From Patescibacteria group bacterium (GTDB taxonomy: Bacteria > Patescibacteriota > Minisyncoccia > RBG-13-40-8-A): a stretch of DNA of 40,095 nucleotides. This document shows positions 1 to 7,279 of the stretch, one piece after another. Below the pieces are notes generated by a model. It ran no database searches and was not told the origin of the DNA. It worked only from the letters and a program-made list of their open reading frames with translations. The DNA lies in the NCBI GenBank assembly GCA_022705575.1, contig JAKJED010000005.1, forward strand, positions 1-40,095, in the 5' to 3' direction. The first letter of the stretch is position 1; every line of letters starts with the position of its first letter. Position numbers and translations under genes: made by a program.

Positions 1-1980
1 GGTTAATGAATTTAATCCGGTGAATATACCGTTGCTTAAAGTAGCTGTGCCGTCAGTAATTATCCCTGCTTTTACCGTGTCTGTGACAGTTAAAGAATCG
101 GACAATGAAGCTCTGACGCCGATTAAATTACCATATAAGGTTAATACTCCGTAAATATTTGTGGCTCCGGAAATGCTGGCAATCCCATCCACAAAACTAA
201 CATCATCGCCAATGGTTAAGTCATCAGAAACAGACGTATGCGTTGCAATCAAATTCGTTGTATCAAATATTGCGTTGTAAAGTGTGCCGATGGACGCTGA
301 AGCAATATTTGCTGATAGGATTTCGAGATCATCGGAAATAGATGCATGCGTGCCAAAAATATTAGTTGAAGTCAATGAATTAACAATGCTTACCGAATCG
401 CCAATTGTCAACCAATCAGAAATACTTGCTCCAACAAACGAAAAATTTTGACCATTAATAATGTTTCCGGAATTTATTAATAAAATATTATCAGTAATTG
501 TTATCGCCCGAAGATTATCAAATCCTGCCGAAGTAATTTCTGCATTTGAACCTGATGCTGTAGCGAAAATCAAACTATTAGTTAATAGATTTGTTGATGT
601 TAAATCTGTAATTTCAGCAATAGACGCGGTTAAATCATCAGACACTGAAGCGTGTGAGGCGTTCAACAAATTGTTAATAATCAAATCATTTATCGCCACG
701 CCCGTCATTAATACTCCTCCACTGAATGTTGTTGTGCCTAAAACAGTCAAATTACCGTCAACAGATAAATTTTTCTTCATCGCAACTTGTTCATTAAAAG
801 TAATATCATTATTTACAACATCGATTCTGCTTGATTCAACTGCTTCAGAATAATAATAATTATTTTGCGTCACCAATGTCTGACCGATTTTACTTTGCAC
901 GTTAGTTATATCTTCCGCAATTTGCGATAAAATTTCATTTTTGAACACTGCCAATTGCGCGCTAATATCAATCGGGGTTGTCCCGGACACAGGAACAATT
1001 GTTTCTGGCTTAACAACTGTAATCTGTTGTGTTATTTGATTAACCAAAATTGCTTTGCCTTCAATTAACTCTCTTAATTCTTTTATTTTTTTATATAAAT
1101 CACGAATAGAAATTAGTGTTTGATTGCCAGAACCATCTAATGTCAAGTAAAACGGAAAGAAGGACTTGAACGAAGCAATTAAATTATTTGCAACCTTAGC
1201 AATTGTGGTCGGAACTGAAACAACAAAATCCCCGATCGGGGACGGAATAATACTAAAAAATGGAATTTTTTTAGCAATTTTATCTGTTAATTCTTTTGTA
1301 TTCGTGAAAGTATGTATTGTCGAATTAATGGTATCACAGGTTGCATTAATTACAAATTTTCCGCAATTATCTAAAAACTTATCAATTCCCAAAAATATAT
1401 TTTTAAAAAAATTATTTATATCGCGAACGGTCTTTTTGTAACCAGAAACAATTCTTCTAACAATTGTTTCTGATGTTTTGTTGATTTTATTATTAGAATC
1501 AACGCCAAACACCGACGCAATAACTTTATTGGTTTCAATTATTGCTTGCGATGGAAATTCATTAATGTTGCGAGAATTCAAAGAAACAAATTTTTCGACT
1601 TTTCCGACAATCAAGTTTACTGCTGGCGCTACTCTTGGTTTTGCTGCCGAATAAAAAGACACCAACGACAAAAATGTAAGAGCGATAACAAAAGTAGTGG
1701 TTAAATATTTTTTAAAAATTTTTCCTTGTTTTGATTTAAATAAATTAATTTCTAATTTATAGCTTTTTGGTTTTTCCGGACGACCAACATCTTTCACCGA
1801 ATCAGCATAATCATCTAACCATTTTTTTGTAGTAACCCAATGATTTCCAATCTTCATTGCTTTTATTTTTCCGCGCCTTGCCATTAACGCCATATTCTTC
1901 TGCGTACAACCATAAATCTCAGCTGCTTGTTGCAGTGAGATATATTCTTCACGTATTCCTTTTGGGTTAATATTTTTCAT
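1..1980 (-). CDS. HTH-domain, membrane-anchored beta-helix repeat surface protein (3' part beyond window)
   Basis: The minus frame is open from the ATG at 1980 to the window edge (660 codons), so the C-terminus is missing. Residues about 11-60 form a MerR/excisionase-type helix-turn-helix (EEYISLQQAAEIYG, then a K/R-rich wing ending in WVTTKKWLDDY). A basic linker follows, then one membrane segment at about 93-112. The rest is an Asn/Asp/Ser/Thr/Ile-rich repeat region in which units such as SVSDDLTIGDDVSFV and ASISDWLTIGDSVSIV recur, as expected for a right-handed beta-helix. Residues 125-400 look more helical. I infer that the basic HTH end is cytoplasmic and the repeats are outside the cell. 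The function is unknown: it could be an adhesin, or a membrane-tethered regulator sensing through its ectodomain. The reading frame and repeat character are directly seen. Confidence 0.88.
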   Translation of the reverse strand, partial: MKNINPKGIREEYISLQQAAEIYGCTQKNMALMARRGKIKAMKIGNHWVTTKKWLDDYADSVKDVGRPEKPKSYKLEINLFKSKQGKIFKKYLTTTFVIALTFLSLVSFYSAAKPRVAPAVNLIVGKVEKFVSLNSRNINEFPSQAIIETNKVIASVFGVDSNNKINKTSETIVRRIVSGYKKTVRDINNFFKNIFLGIDKFLDNCGKFVINATCDTINSTIHTFTNTKELTDKIAKKIPFFSIIPSPIGDFVVSVPTTIAKVANNLIASFKSFFPFYLTLDGSGNQTLISIRDLYKKIKELRELIEGKAILVNQITQQITVVKPETIVPVSGTTPIDISAQLAVFKNEILSQIAEDITNVQSKIGQTLVTQNNYYYSEAVESSRIDVVNNDITFNEQVAMKKNLSVDGNLTVLGTTTFSGGVLMTGVAINDLIINNLLNASHASVSDDLTASIAEITDLTSTNLLTNSLIFATASGSNAEITSAGFDNLRAITITDNILLINSGNIINGQNFSFVGASISDWLTIGDSVSIVNSLTSTNIFGTHASISDDLEILSANIASASIGTLYNAIFDTTNLIATHTSVSDDLTIGDDVSFVDGIASISGATNIYGVLTLYGNLIGVRASLSDSLTVTDTVKAGIITDGTATLSNGIFTGLNSLT

Positions 1981-2114
1981 TCGCATTTTGTAAATATATT
2001 CCTTAGGGAATGTATTTTAAAATACAAAAAACTAAGTGTAGATTATTAATTAAGAATTCACGTGAAAACCCTTAATCTTTTTACACCTTATATTAAAAAT
2101 ATTAACTTAATATA

Positions 2115-2140
2115 AGTATAGCATAAATTAAGCGTGTCAA
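2115..2140 (-). promoter_or_regulatory. Possible promoter for the HTH/beta-helix gene
   Basis: On the minus strand there is a perfect TTGACA (2135-2140) and an extended -10, TGCTATACT (its TATACT at 2115-2120). The spacer is only 14 nt, which is short for sigma70, so the extended -10 may act alone. It lies about 135 bases upstream of the ATG at 1980. Confidence 0.35.
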
Positions 2141-2344
2141 TATGGTTGACGCTGTGGATAACTAAAAGCTCGAATTTTCAATAAATTCGAGCTAAATTTC
2201 TAATTATTCTAATTATTCTAAAATTCTTATAATTAAACATTAAATCATTGAGATTTGACCCACTTACCGATATAAAGGACAGGAATCAGAATAATTGGGC
2301 TAATTAAGTTCTAAAATGGTATTCTCTTCTTAAGAGAAGAGGTT

Positions 2345-2377
2345 AAAACAAAAAACTGGGAACTTTTATCCCCAGTT
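2345..2377 (-). terminator. Rho-independent terminator after the permease gene
   Basis: Read on minus, the 7-bp stem AACTGGG/CCCAGTT (arms 2371-2377 and 2354-2360) with a 10-base loop is followed by TTTTTTGTTTT. It lies about 65 bases past the permease stop. Confidence 0.75.
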
Positions 2378-2443
2378 AGGTGCTATTTATGCACAACTAT
2401 TACACACTTTTTAACTATGTAATTTATCAATGTTTATTAATGT

Positions 2444-3547
2444 TTAGATTGTATTTAATATGGTATATACAAAACCAACAATAAACATCAATACTATTAA
2501 CAATTTTATCCAGCTTTTTTTACCCGTTATTTTTTGATGTATTAAAATAATAGCCGAACATTCTATTAGTCCCATTACCGCGCCAATAACAGTAATTACG
2601 GCTACAAAACTGTGGATACCAGTCATAAATAATACTATTGGCACAACACAAGTCAACAACCACGCCGTACCCTTTTTAATTTTGAAGTCGTAAACATATG
2701 TTTGCTTTAAAGATAACCCAAGCGCAAAAAATGAAGTTATAGTAGCGAGAAAACCAAACAACGATCCAAACAAAACAGCTTTTTCCCCGATTATATTTGC
2801 CAATCCCTCAATTGCTTCTTCTGTTGTTTGACTCCCCGTCAATCCGATTACTATGCCTATAAAAATTATATACATTATACCAGGAATGGCCGTCCCGCAA
2901 ACAATTGCGCGTTTATATTGCTTTTGAGCGTTCCTTTTTTTAAACATTTCTTTAATTTCCGGAATAACCGACATTCCAGCTAAAGAATATAAAATCGCCC
3001 CATAAGGGACCAACATGTTTCGCCAATTAACCACTGTCAAATTCGTAAGTTTAATATTACCATATCCGAGAACAAAAAAAATAAAAATAATTGCGATTAA
3101 AAATACCCCCATTAATAAATCCAATCCGGATATCAACTTCAACCCAAAATAAATCGCAACAGAGCCTATTGCAAAAAAAATCAAATTAAAATAAATTAAC
3201 GGTAAATTTATAAACTGAGAAAGAATTATTCCAAGAAAATTTCCGCCTACAATTATATACACCAACAAAGAACCATAAAAACCAAGTATCACAAAAATTC
3301 CTATAATTGTTTTTGCTTTACTGCCCAAATATTCTTCTGCATATCCCGGCAATCTGCAATTTTTATTTGTCTTTAAAACTATATCTGCATAAAATAAATG
3401 TATTACCGTCATTGTTATTGTCAATAACAATAATAGTCCGCTCATAATTAAAAACCCGGAACTCACTCCAACATAGGGCAGACCAAACATCCCAACCCCG
3501 ACAATCGTGCTCATTAATACAAATATCGCTAACAAAAGTTTCTTCAT
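2444..3547 (-). CDS. Amino-acid permease, aromatic/hydroxy amino acid (APC superfamily) type
   Basis: The 367-residue protein is almost entirely hydrophobic, with about 10-11 membrane segments. It begins with the discontinuous first helix typical of the APC fold: IVGVGMFGLPYV at residues 16-27, the Gly-rich unwound substrate site. A second family-like motif, SLAGMSVIPEI, lies near residue 190. The pattern fits the Trp/Tyr-type (HAAAP) permeases, which move an amino acid inward with protons or sodium. The substrate cannot be read from sequence. In an organism that probably lacks most amino-acid synthesis, uptake would be essential (inference). The gene is monocistronic by appearance and followed by a good terminator. 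Confidence 0.8.
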   Translation of the reverse strand: MKKLLLAIFVLMSTIVGVGMFGLPYVGVSSGFLIMSGLLLLLTITMTVIHLFYADIVLKTNKNCRLPGYAEEYLGSKAKTIIGIFVILGFYGSLLVYIIVGGNFLGIILSQFINLPLIYFNLIFFAIGSVAIYFGLKLISGLDLLMGVFLIAIIFIFFVLGYGNIKLTNLTVVNWRNMLVPYGAILYSLAGMSVIPEIKEMFKKRNAQKQYKRAIVCGTAIPGIMYIIFIGIVIGLTGSQTTEEAIEGLANIIGEKAVLFGSLFGFLATITSFFALGLSLKQTYVYDFKIKKGTAWLLTCVVPIVLFMTGIHSFVAVITVIGAVMGLIECSAIILIHQKITGKKSWIKLLIVLMFIVGFVYTILNTI

Positions 3548-3628
3548 AATTTAGTCGTAATTTAAATCCGGGTTTTTATCAACTCGGATTAGTGTATCGT
3601 ATTAGTAATTGGTGATAATCAGTAATTA

Positions 3629-3865
3629 TTACAAATACCCGCCTCTTTTCATCCAATCAATTATATAGGCAAGCGCTATTGCCCATAAAAAACTAATAAC
3701 CAATATTATTTTCCCCTCTTTTCTAAATTTCGGTTCTGTCAAAAAGCCAAAAGAAACAACCAATCCGGAAAATATTGGATTTAATAAGGCTATAATTATT
3801 CCAACTATAAACCATTTCTTTTTTGAACTAATTTCAACAGCATCTTTTTTGAAAGATATAATCAT
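3629..3865 (-). CDS. Small two-helix membrane protein, unknown function
   Basis: The 78-residue protein has a charged N-terminus (residues 1-17) followed by two hydrophobic segments at about 19-42 and 53-69, and ends in a basic tail (WMKRGGYL). I do not recognise the family. No strong ribosome-binding site is visible. Its support is the membrane-protein composition and its place in a minus-strand run of genes, in a spacer otherwise without coding signal. Confidence 0.5.
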   Translation of the reverse strand: MIISFKKDAVEISSKKKWFIVGIIIALLNPIFSGLVVSFGFLTEPKFRKEGKIILVISFLWAIALAYIIDWMKRGGYL

Positions 3866-3925
3866 AAGATTGATAAACCTTAATAAATTATTTATTATAA
3901 ACCGCTTTAGATACGATAAACCGAG

Positions 3926-4399
3926 TCAGACTCGGTAAACCAAATCTCCCTCTCTAACCTTTTCTTTTGTTTTTAATCCTATAACCTCTCCTTTTCTTGC
4001 CTCACCAACCTGTTCGTGTTCAACCTGCATAGAATTTGCTTCTTGTTCAAAATCAGTCGTAGTTCCTTTTATGTGAATCTTTTGACCAGCTTTTAAGGAT
4101 TCCTTGGTAATTTCTACTATCCCCACTCCGATATGATCGTAGTAATGAATTATTTTACCAATCAATACCTCGTTGTCAATTTTTTGAATCCCTTTTTTAA
4201 CTGCCTTTTTCGTTGCTGTTCTGGCCGCTTTTTTGGCTATTTTCTTAGCTGTTTTTTTAACTGTCTTCCTTACTGTTCTTTTGGCTGTTTTGGCCGTTTT
4301 CTTAACTGCTTTTTTAGCTGTCTTCTTGACTGTTTTTTTCGCAGGTTTTTTTGCTTTCTTAACAGTTTTTTTGGTTTTTTTAATAGCTTTCTTTTTCAT
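3926..4399 (-). CDS. Lysine-rich histone-H1-like tail fused to an EF-Tu domain-2-like barrel
   Basis: The start is placed at the ATG at 4399 because an upstream ATG (4483) would add 28 residues of spacer-like sequence before MKKKAIKK. The 157-residue product has two parts. Residues 1 to about 78 are a run of K-K-x-x-K-K-T/A repeats (Lys/Ala/Thr/Val/Arg only), like histone H1 or HU C-terminal tails, which bind DNA or RNA by charge. Residues about 82-157 form a compact beta domain with the pattern of translation-factor domain 2 (IGKIIHYYDHIGVGIVEI, IKGTTTDFEQEANSMQVEH, KEKVREGDLVYRV), as in EF-Tu-like stand-alone proteins. No GTPase domain is present. A nucleic-acid or ribosome-associated role is inferred only. 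Confidence 0.75.
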   Translation of the reverse strand: MKKKAIKKTKKTVKKAKKPAKKTVKKTAKKAVKKTAKTAKRTVRKTVKKTAKKIAKKAARTATKKAVKKGIQKIDNEVLIGKIIHYYDHIGVGIVEITKESLKAGQKIHIKGTTTDFEQEANSMQVEHEQVGEARKGEVIGLKTKEKVREGDLVYRV

Positions 4400-4511
4400 A
4401 AAATAAATATGATGCGGATTACGAATTTTATGCAGATCTACAGATTGCAAATATACTTCAATAAATTCAGTATAAATCAGCAATCAGCCATATCGGCATA
4501 AAATCAGCACA

Positions 4512-5057
4512 TCAGCATGATTTGTTGTATTTATTAATTAATTTAATGACCTTTGATACTAATACTTTGGGATCTGTATCGTATACAACGACCCCTCTGC
4601 GATGACTTTTACCAACAATTTCTTTGACCATATCAGCCATTCCTCCCGTACCCAATAAAACCCCTATTGGTTTTTGATCTTCAAATGCGATTGTAAACTC
4701 GTTTAATGTCCCCATTCTACCACAAATAGTAATTATTGCATCGGAAGAACGAGTAAGCATTAAATTACGTCCAGAATATTCAAATCCAGTATAAATTATT
4801 ACATCATGATAATCAACTGGCAAGCGATAAGTTTTAGTATGAGATATTTTGGATGCCGCGGGCGATAAACCAAAAACAATGCCTCCTTCCTCTTTAGCGC
4901 CAATCGCTGACCAATAAGGAATACCCGTGGTTGCTCCTGTAACCAAAATCCCGTTTTGTCTAACTATTTCACGTCCCACTTCTTTGGCTTTTTCAAGCGC
5001 TCCTTTTTGACAAAGACCTGTTTCAGCAGCGCCAGATACGCATATTTTATACTTCAT
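4512..5057 (-). CDS. LOG/SLOG-fold protein (TIGR00725-type), putative nucleotide-binding
   Basis: The 181-residue protein has the Rossmann-like layout of the LOG/lysine-decarboxylase-like superfamily: an N-terminal strand (YKICVSGAAE), a Gly-rich turn (GILVTGATTGIPYWSAIGA) and the signature-like ICGRMGTLNEF near residue 110, which stands where LOG proteins have PGGxGTxxE. This looks like the TIGR00725 branch, whose biochemical role is poorly known. Cytokinin phosphoribohydrolase activity, known for true LOG proteins, should not be assumed because the motif is altered. The gene ends with TGA. Confidence 0.75.
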   Translation of the reverse strand: MKYKICVSGAAETGLCQKGALEKAKEVGREIVRQNGILVTGATTGIPYWSAIGAKEEGGIVFGLSPAASKISHTKTYRLPVDYHDVIIYTGFEYSGRNLMLTRSSDAIITICGRMGTLNEFTIAFEDQKPIGVLLGTGGMADMVKEIVGKSHRRGVVVYDTDPKVLVSKVIKLINKYNKSC

Positions 5058-5168
5058 AAATTTTCTAATTTTTAATTTTCAATTTTCATTAAATATTTCA
5101 TTGATTCATTGAAAATTGATTGCGAATTATAAATTGATAACCATAGATTAATTATAGCAAATCCTCAA

Positions 5169-6605
5169 CTATAAATCTACCACATCTCCTATTTTAGGTA
5201 CAGATGCCGGCACGCCCAAGTAATCTTTTATCAATATTGCTAATGCCTCTGCCGGTCCTGTTTCTCCTTGCACGGCCCAAATATGTTTTATTGGTTTTTT
5301 AAAATTTTTAAGCCACTGATAAAGAGTTGTTTGGTCTGCGTGCGCAGAATACCCCTGAATAGAAACCACTTTCGCATTCACATTTACATCTTCGTCAAAA
5401 ATTTTAATATGTTTTTCTCCGTCTAAAAGCGTTCTTCCCAATGTTCCTTTTACCTGATAATTAGAAATTAACAAACTATTTTTAATATCCGGCAAATACC
5501 TTTTTTCATGATATAAAATTCTGCCACCCGTGGACATTCCCGAACCAGCAATAATAATTTTCGGCGCAGCAATATTTTCTATGGTCTTCGATTCTTCGGC
5601 CCTCGGAGTATAAACCAATCCGGGAAATCGAAAAAAATCATCTCCATTTTTTATTTGTTCTTGCGCTTGTTTGTTAAAATATTCAGGATATCTGCGATAA
5701 ACTTCAGTCGATTTTACAGCTAACGGACTGTCGATGAATATTGGTATTCGAGGAATACGACAATTTTCAACCAATTCATTCAATTCTCCCAATAATTCCT
5801 GTGTTCTTTCTATGGCAAAAGCAGGAATTATCAATACTCCTTTTCGTGAATACGTTTCTTCGATAAGATTTTCAAAATGCTCTTTTCTCTCTTGGCGATT
5901 TTCATGGTTTCTATCCCCGTAAGCAGATTCCACTAAAATATAATCCGCTTGTTTTATAATTGCTGGAGCATTTAAAAGAGGCGTTGGAGCATTGCCTAAA
6001 TCTCCGGAAAAAACAATTTTCACAACCTGCCCTGAATTTGTTGAAGGAGCCCAAATTTCAATAATCGCTGAACCAAGCATATGCCCAGCATCATTAAATT
6101 TGTAATAAATGTTTTCTGTTAATTTGTGTTTTCGACCATATTTAATTGTTTTAATCAATCCCAGAAATCCTTCGACATCTTTTTCTGAATACATAGGATC
6201 CATTCCTTTTTTTTGTGCTTCTCTTTCATTTATTTTTTGGCTATCGCGTAGAGTCAAAGCAACCAAATCTTTTGTCGGAGAAGTCATGAAGACCTTTCCT
6301 CTAAATCCTTGCTTATACAGTTTAGGAGTTAATCCAACATGATCAATGTGGGCATGGGTAATAAATAAATAATCAACTTCTTTTGCATCAAAACCGAACG
6401 GCTCGTAGTTCCGATCATGCATTTCTTTGCTTCCCTGCAACATTCCACAATCAACTAAGATTTTAATCTTATCTCGATTTGTATCATTTACTCGCTTGGA
6501 TTTGTTAAGACGGGTCAATGCGGAACAAATATCTTTTTTATCGATTTCCAATAAATATTTTACCCCCGTAACTTCTCCTGCGCCACCATAAAAATATAAT
6601 CTCAT
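5169..6605 (-). CDS. Metallo-beta-lactamase/beta-CASP ribonuclease-like protein (CPSF-type)
   Basis: The 478-residue protein carries the zinc-site motif HAHIDHVG (His84, His86, Asp88, His89), a later GDLGN metal-ligand region, and the beta-CASP elements SGMSTGGRI and GYSAHADQ. It therefore belongs to the RNA-processing nucleases related to CPSF73/RNase J. The family cleaves RNA endonucleolytically and often also as a 5' exonuclease. Two stretches look inserted relative to family members: about residues 25-47 (SALTRLNKSKRVNDTNRDK) before KILVDCGMLQG, and a short PSTNSGQ near residue 190. Both resemble the in-frame mini-repeats reported under findings. It is followed after 26 bases of repeat sequence on the upstream side by the methyltransferase gene, so co-transcription is likely. 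Confidence 0.9.
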   Translation of the reverse strand: MRLYFYGGAGEVTGVKYLLEIDKKDICSALTRLNKSKRVNDTNRDKIKILVDCGMLQGSKEMHDRNYEPFGFDAKEVDYLFITHAHIDHVGLTPKLYKQGFRGKVFMTSPTKDLVALTLRDSQKINEREAQKKGMDPMYSEKDVEGFLGLIKTIKYGRKHKLTENIYYKFNDAGHMLGSAIIEIWAPSTNSGQVVKIVFSGDLGNAPTPLLNAPAIIKQADYILVESAYGDRNHENRQERKEHFENLIEETYSRKGVLIIPAFAIERTQELLGELNELVENCRIPRIPIFIDSPLAVKSTEVYRRYPEYFNKQAQEQIKNGDDFFRFPGLVYTPRAEESKTIENIAAPKIIIAGSGMSTGGRILYHEKRYLPDIKNSLLISNYQVKGTLGRTLLDGEKHIKIFDEDVNVNAKVVSIQGYSAHADQTTLYQWLKNFKKPIKHIWAVQGETGPAEALAILIKDYLGVPASVPKIGDVVDL

Positions 6606-6609
6606 AATT

Positions 6610-6640
6610 CTAATTACTCTAATTAACCTAATTATTCTAA
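6610..6640. repeat. 31-bp intergenic mini-repeat, copy at 6610
   Basis: This 31-bp stretch is identical, except for one base, to 14968-14998. The shared core is CTAATTAACCTAATTATTC. A shorter relative occurs from 2200. It fills most of the spacer between the beta-CASP and methyltransferase genes. Confidence 0.7.
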
Positions 6641-7279
6641 CCTACGCGCAACGACCAATATGTTTTTCTTTTTTCCGTCTCTTAATGTTTTTAATTCTTC
6701 AATCTTGAATCCTGCTTTTTCAAACATTTTTTTTATTTCTTTTTTCGAAAATATGTGGTAATATCTCTTCTTGCCTTGAAATGGAATAAAAATATCTTTG
6801 CGTAACAACGATTTTATTTTCCAACAAGTTATAATTACTCTGCCATTGGGCTTTAAAACCCGTTTAATTTCGTTTAAAACGCGTTTTCTAAGCTCAAATG
6901 AGGGAATATGGTGCAAAACAGCAATCGACCAAACAGAGTCGAAATTTTCATCAGAAAATGGTAAATTTAATATATCTCCCGTTTTAAAGTAATCACCATA
7001 TTTTCTTTCAGCAATTTTTACTAAATTTTCAGCAAAATCTATGCCCGTATAATTAATATTTACCCGATCCGAGATCAATTCGCTCCGGGTAAAAAATAAT
7101 GAACATAAACGTCCACTTCCGCAACCCAAATCCAATACTTTCTCGTTAATTTTAATATACTTTTTTAATTCATTTATCAAATAATCATATTTGTTTCTTG
7201 TTTGATTAAACTCCTCGGCAATTTCGTTGTATGTTTGCTTGTTTTCTTCTAAAATTTTATATGCTTTATCTAATTTCAT
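6632..7279 (-). CDS. Class I SAM methyltransferase resembling Trm9/ALKBH8 (wobble-uridine methyltransferase)
   Basis: The 215-residue protein has a complete Rossmann methyltransferase fold: VLDLGCGSGR (residues 48-57, SAM-binding motif I), an acidic GID after strand 2, GDILNLPF, SIAVLHHIPS and RVLKPNGRVIITCW. Several of these match eukaryotic Trm9/ALKBH8, notably the N-terminal YNEIAEEFNQTR, the SIAV-HH loop and the ITCW strand. Trm9 methylates 5-carboxymethyluridine at wobble position 34, the product of Elp3. The gene is head-to-head with an elp3 gene, and the two ATGs overlap in the tetramer CATG (7277-7280). This context makes a tRNA wobble role the leading hypothesis. A stretch near residue 67 (TRSELISDRVNINYTG) is encoded by an inverted repeat and may be an insertion. 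No Trm112-like partner is in the window. Confidence 0.72.
   Translation of the reverse strand: MKLDKAYKILEENKQTYNEIAEEFNQTRNKYDYLINELKKYIKINEKVLDLGCGSGRLCSLFFTRSELISDRVNINYTGIDFAENLVKIAERKYGDYFKTGDILNLPFSDENFDSVWSIAVLHHIPSFELRKRVLNEIKRVLKPNGRVIITCWKIKSLLRKDIFIPFQGKKRYYHIFSKKEIKKMFEKAGFKIEELKTLRDGKKKNILVVARRLE

Larger units (their letters stand above)
1981..2443. other. Intergenic region with several inverted repeats, no gene seen
   Basis: No coding frame is convincing here. The spacer holds a perfect 11-bp inverted repeat (AGCTCGAATTT, arms 2168-2178 and 2183-2193), a copy of the CTAATTATTCTAATTATTC mini-repeat from 2200, and a 6-bp hairpin (CTCTTC/GAAGAG, 2324-2341). The terminator of the permease gene and the putative promoter of the beta-helix gene are listed separately. 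A DnaA-box-like TGTGGATAA occurs at 2153-2161 but stands alone. Confidence 0.6.

Noticed and set aside
461-1441. Open frames on plus inside the first 1.5 kb
   Set aside because: They lie opposite the long beta-helix frame on minus, which is continuous for 660 codons with clear repeats; the plus frames are shadows.
2153-2161. Perfect DnaA box TGTGGATAA upstream of the beta-helix gene
   Set aside because: A single 9-base match is not unusual by chance in 40 kb, and it is 30 kb from dnaA; not taken as an origin.
4133-4501. 122-codon plus frame opposite the lysine-rich gene
   Set aside because: Its Phe/Cys-rich sequence is the mirror of the repeated AAA/GCC codons of the real gene.
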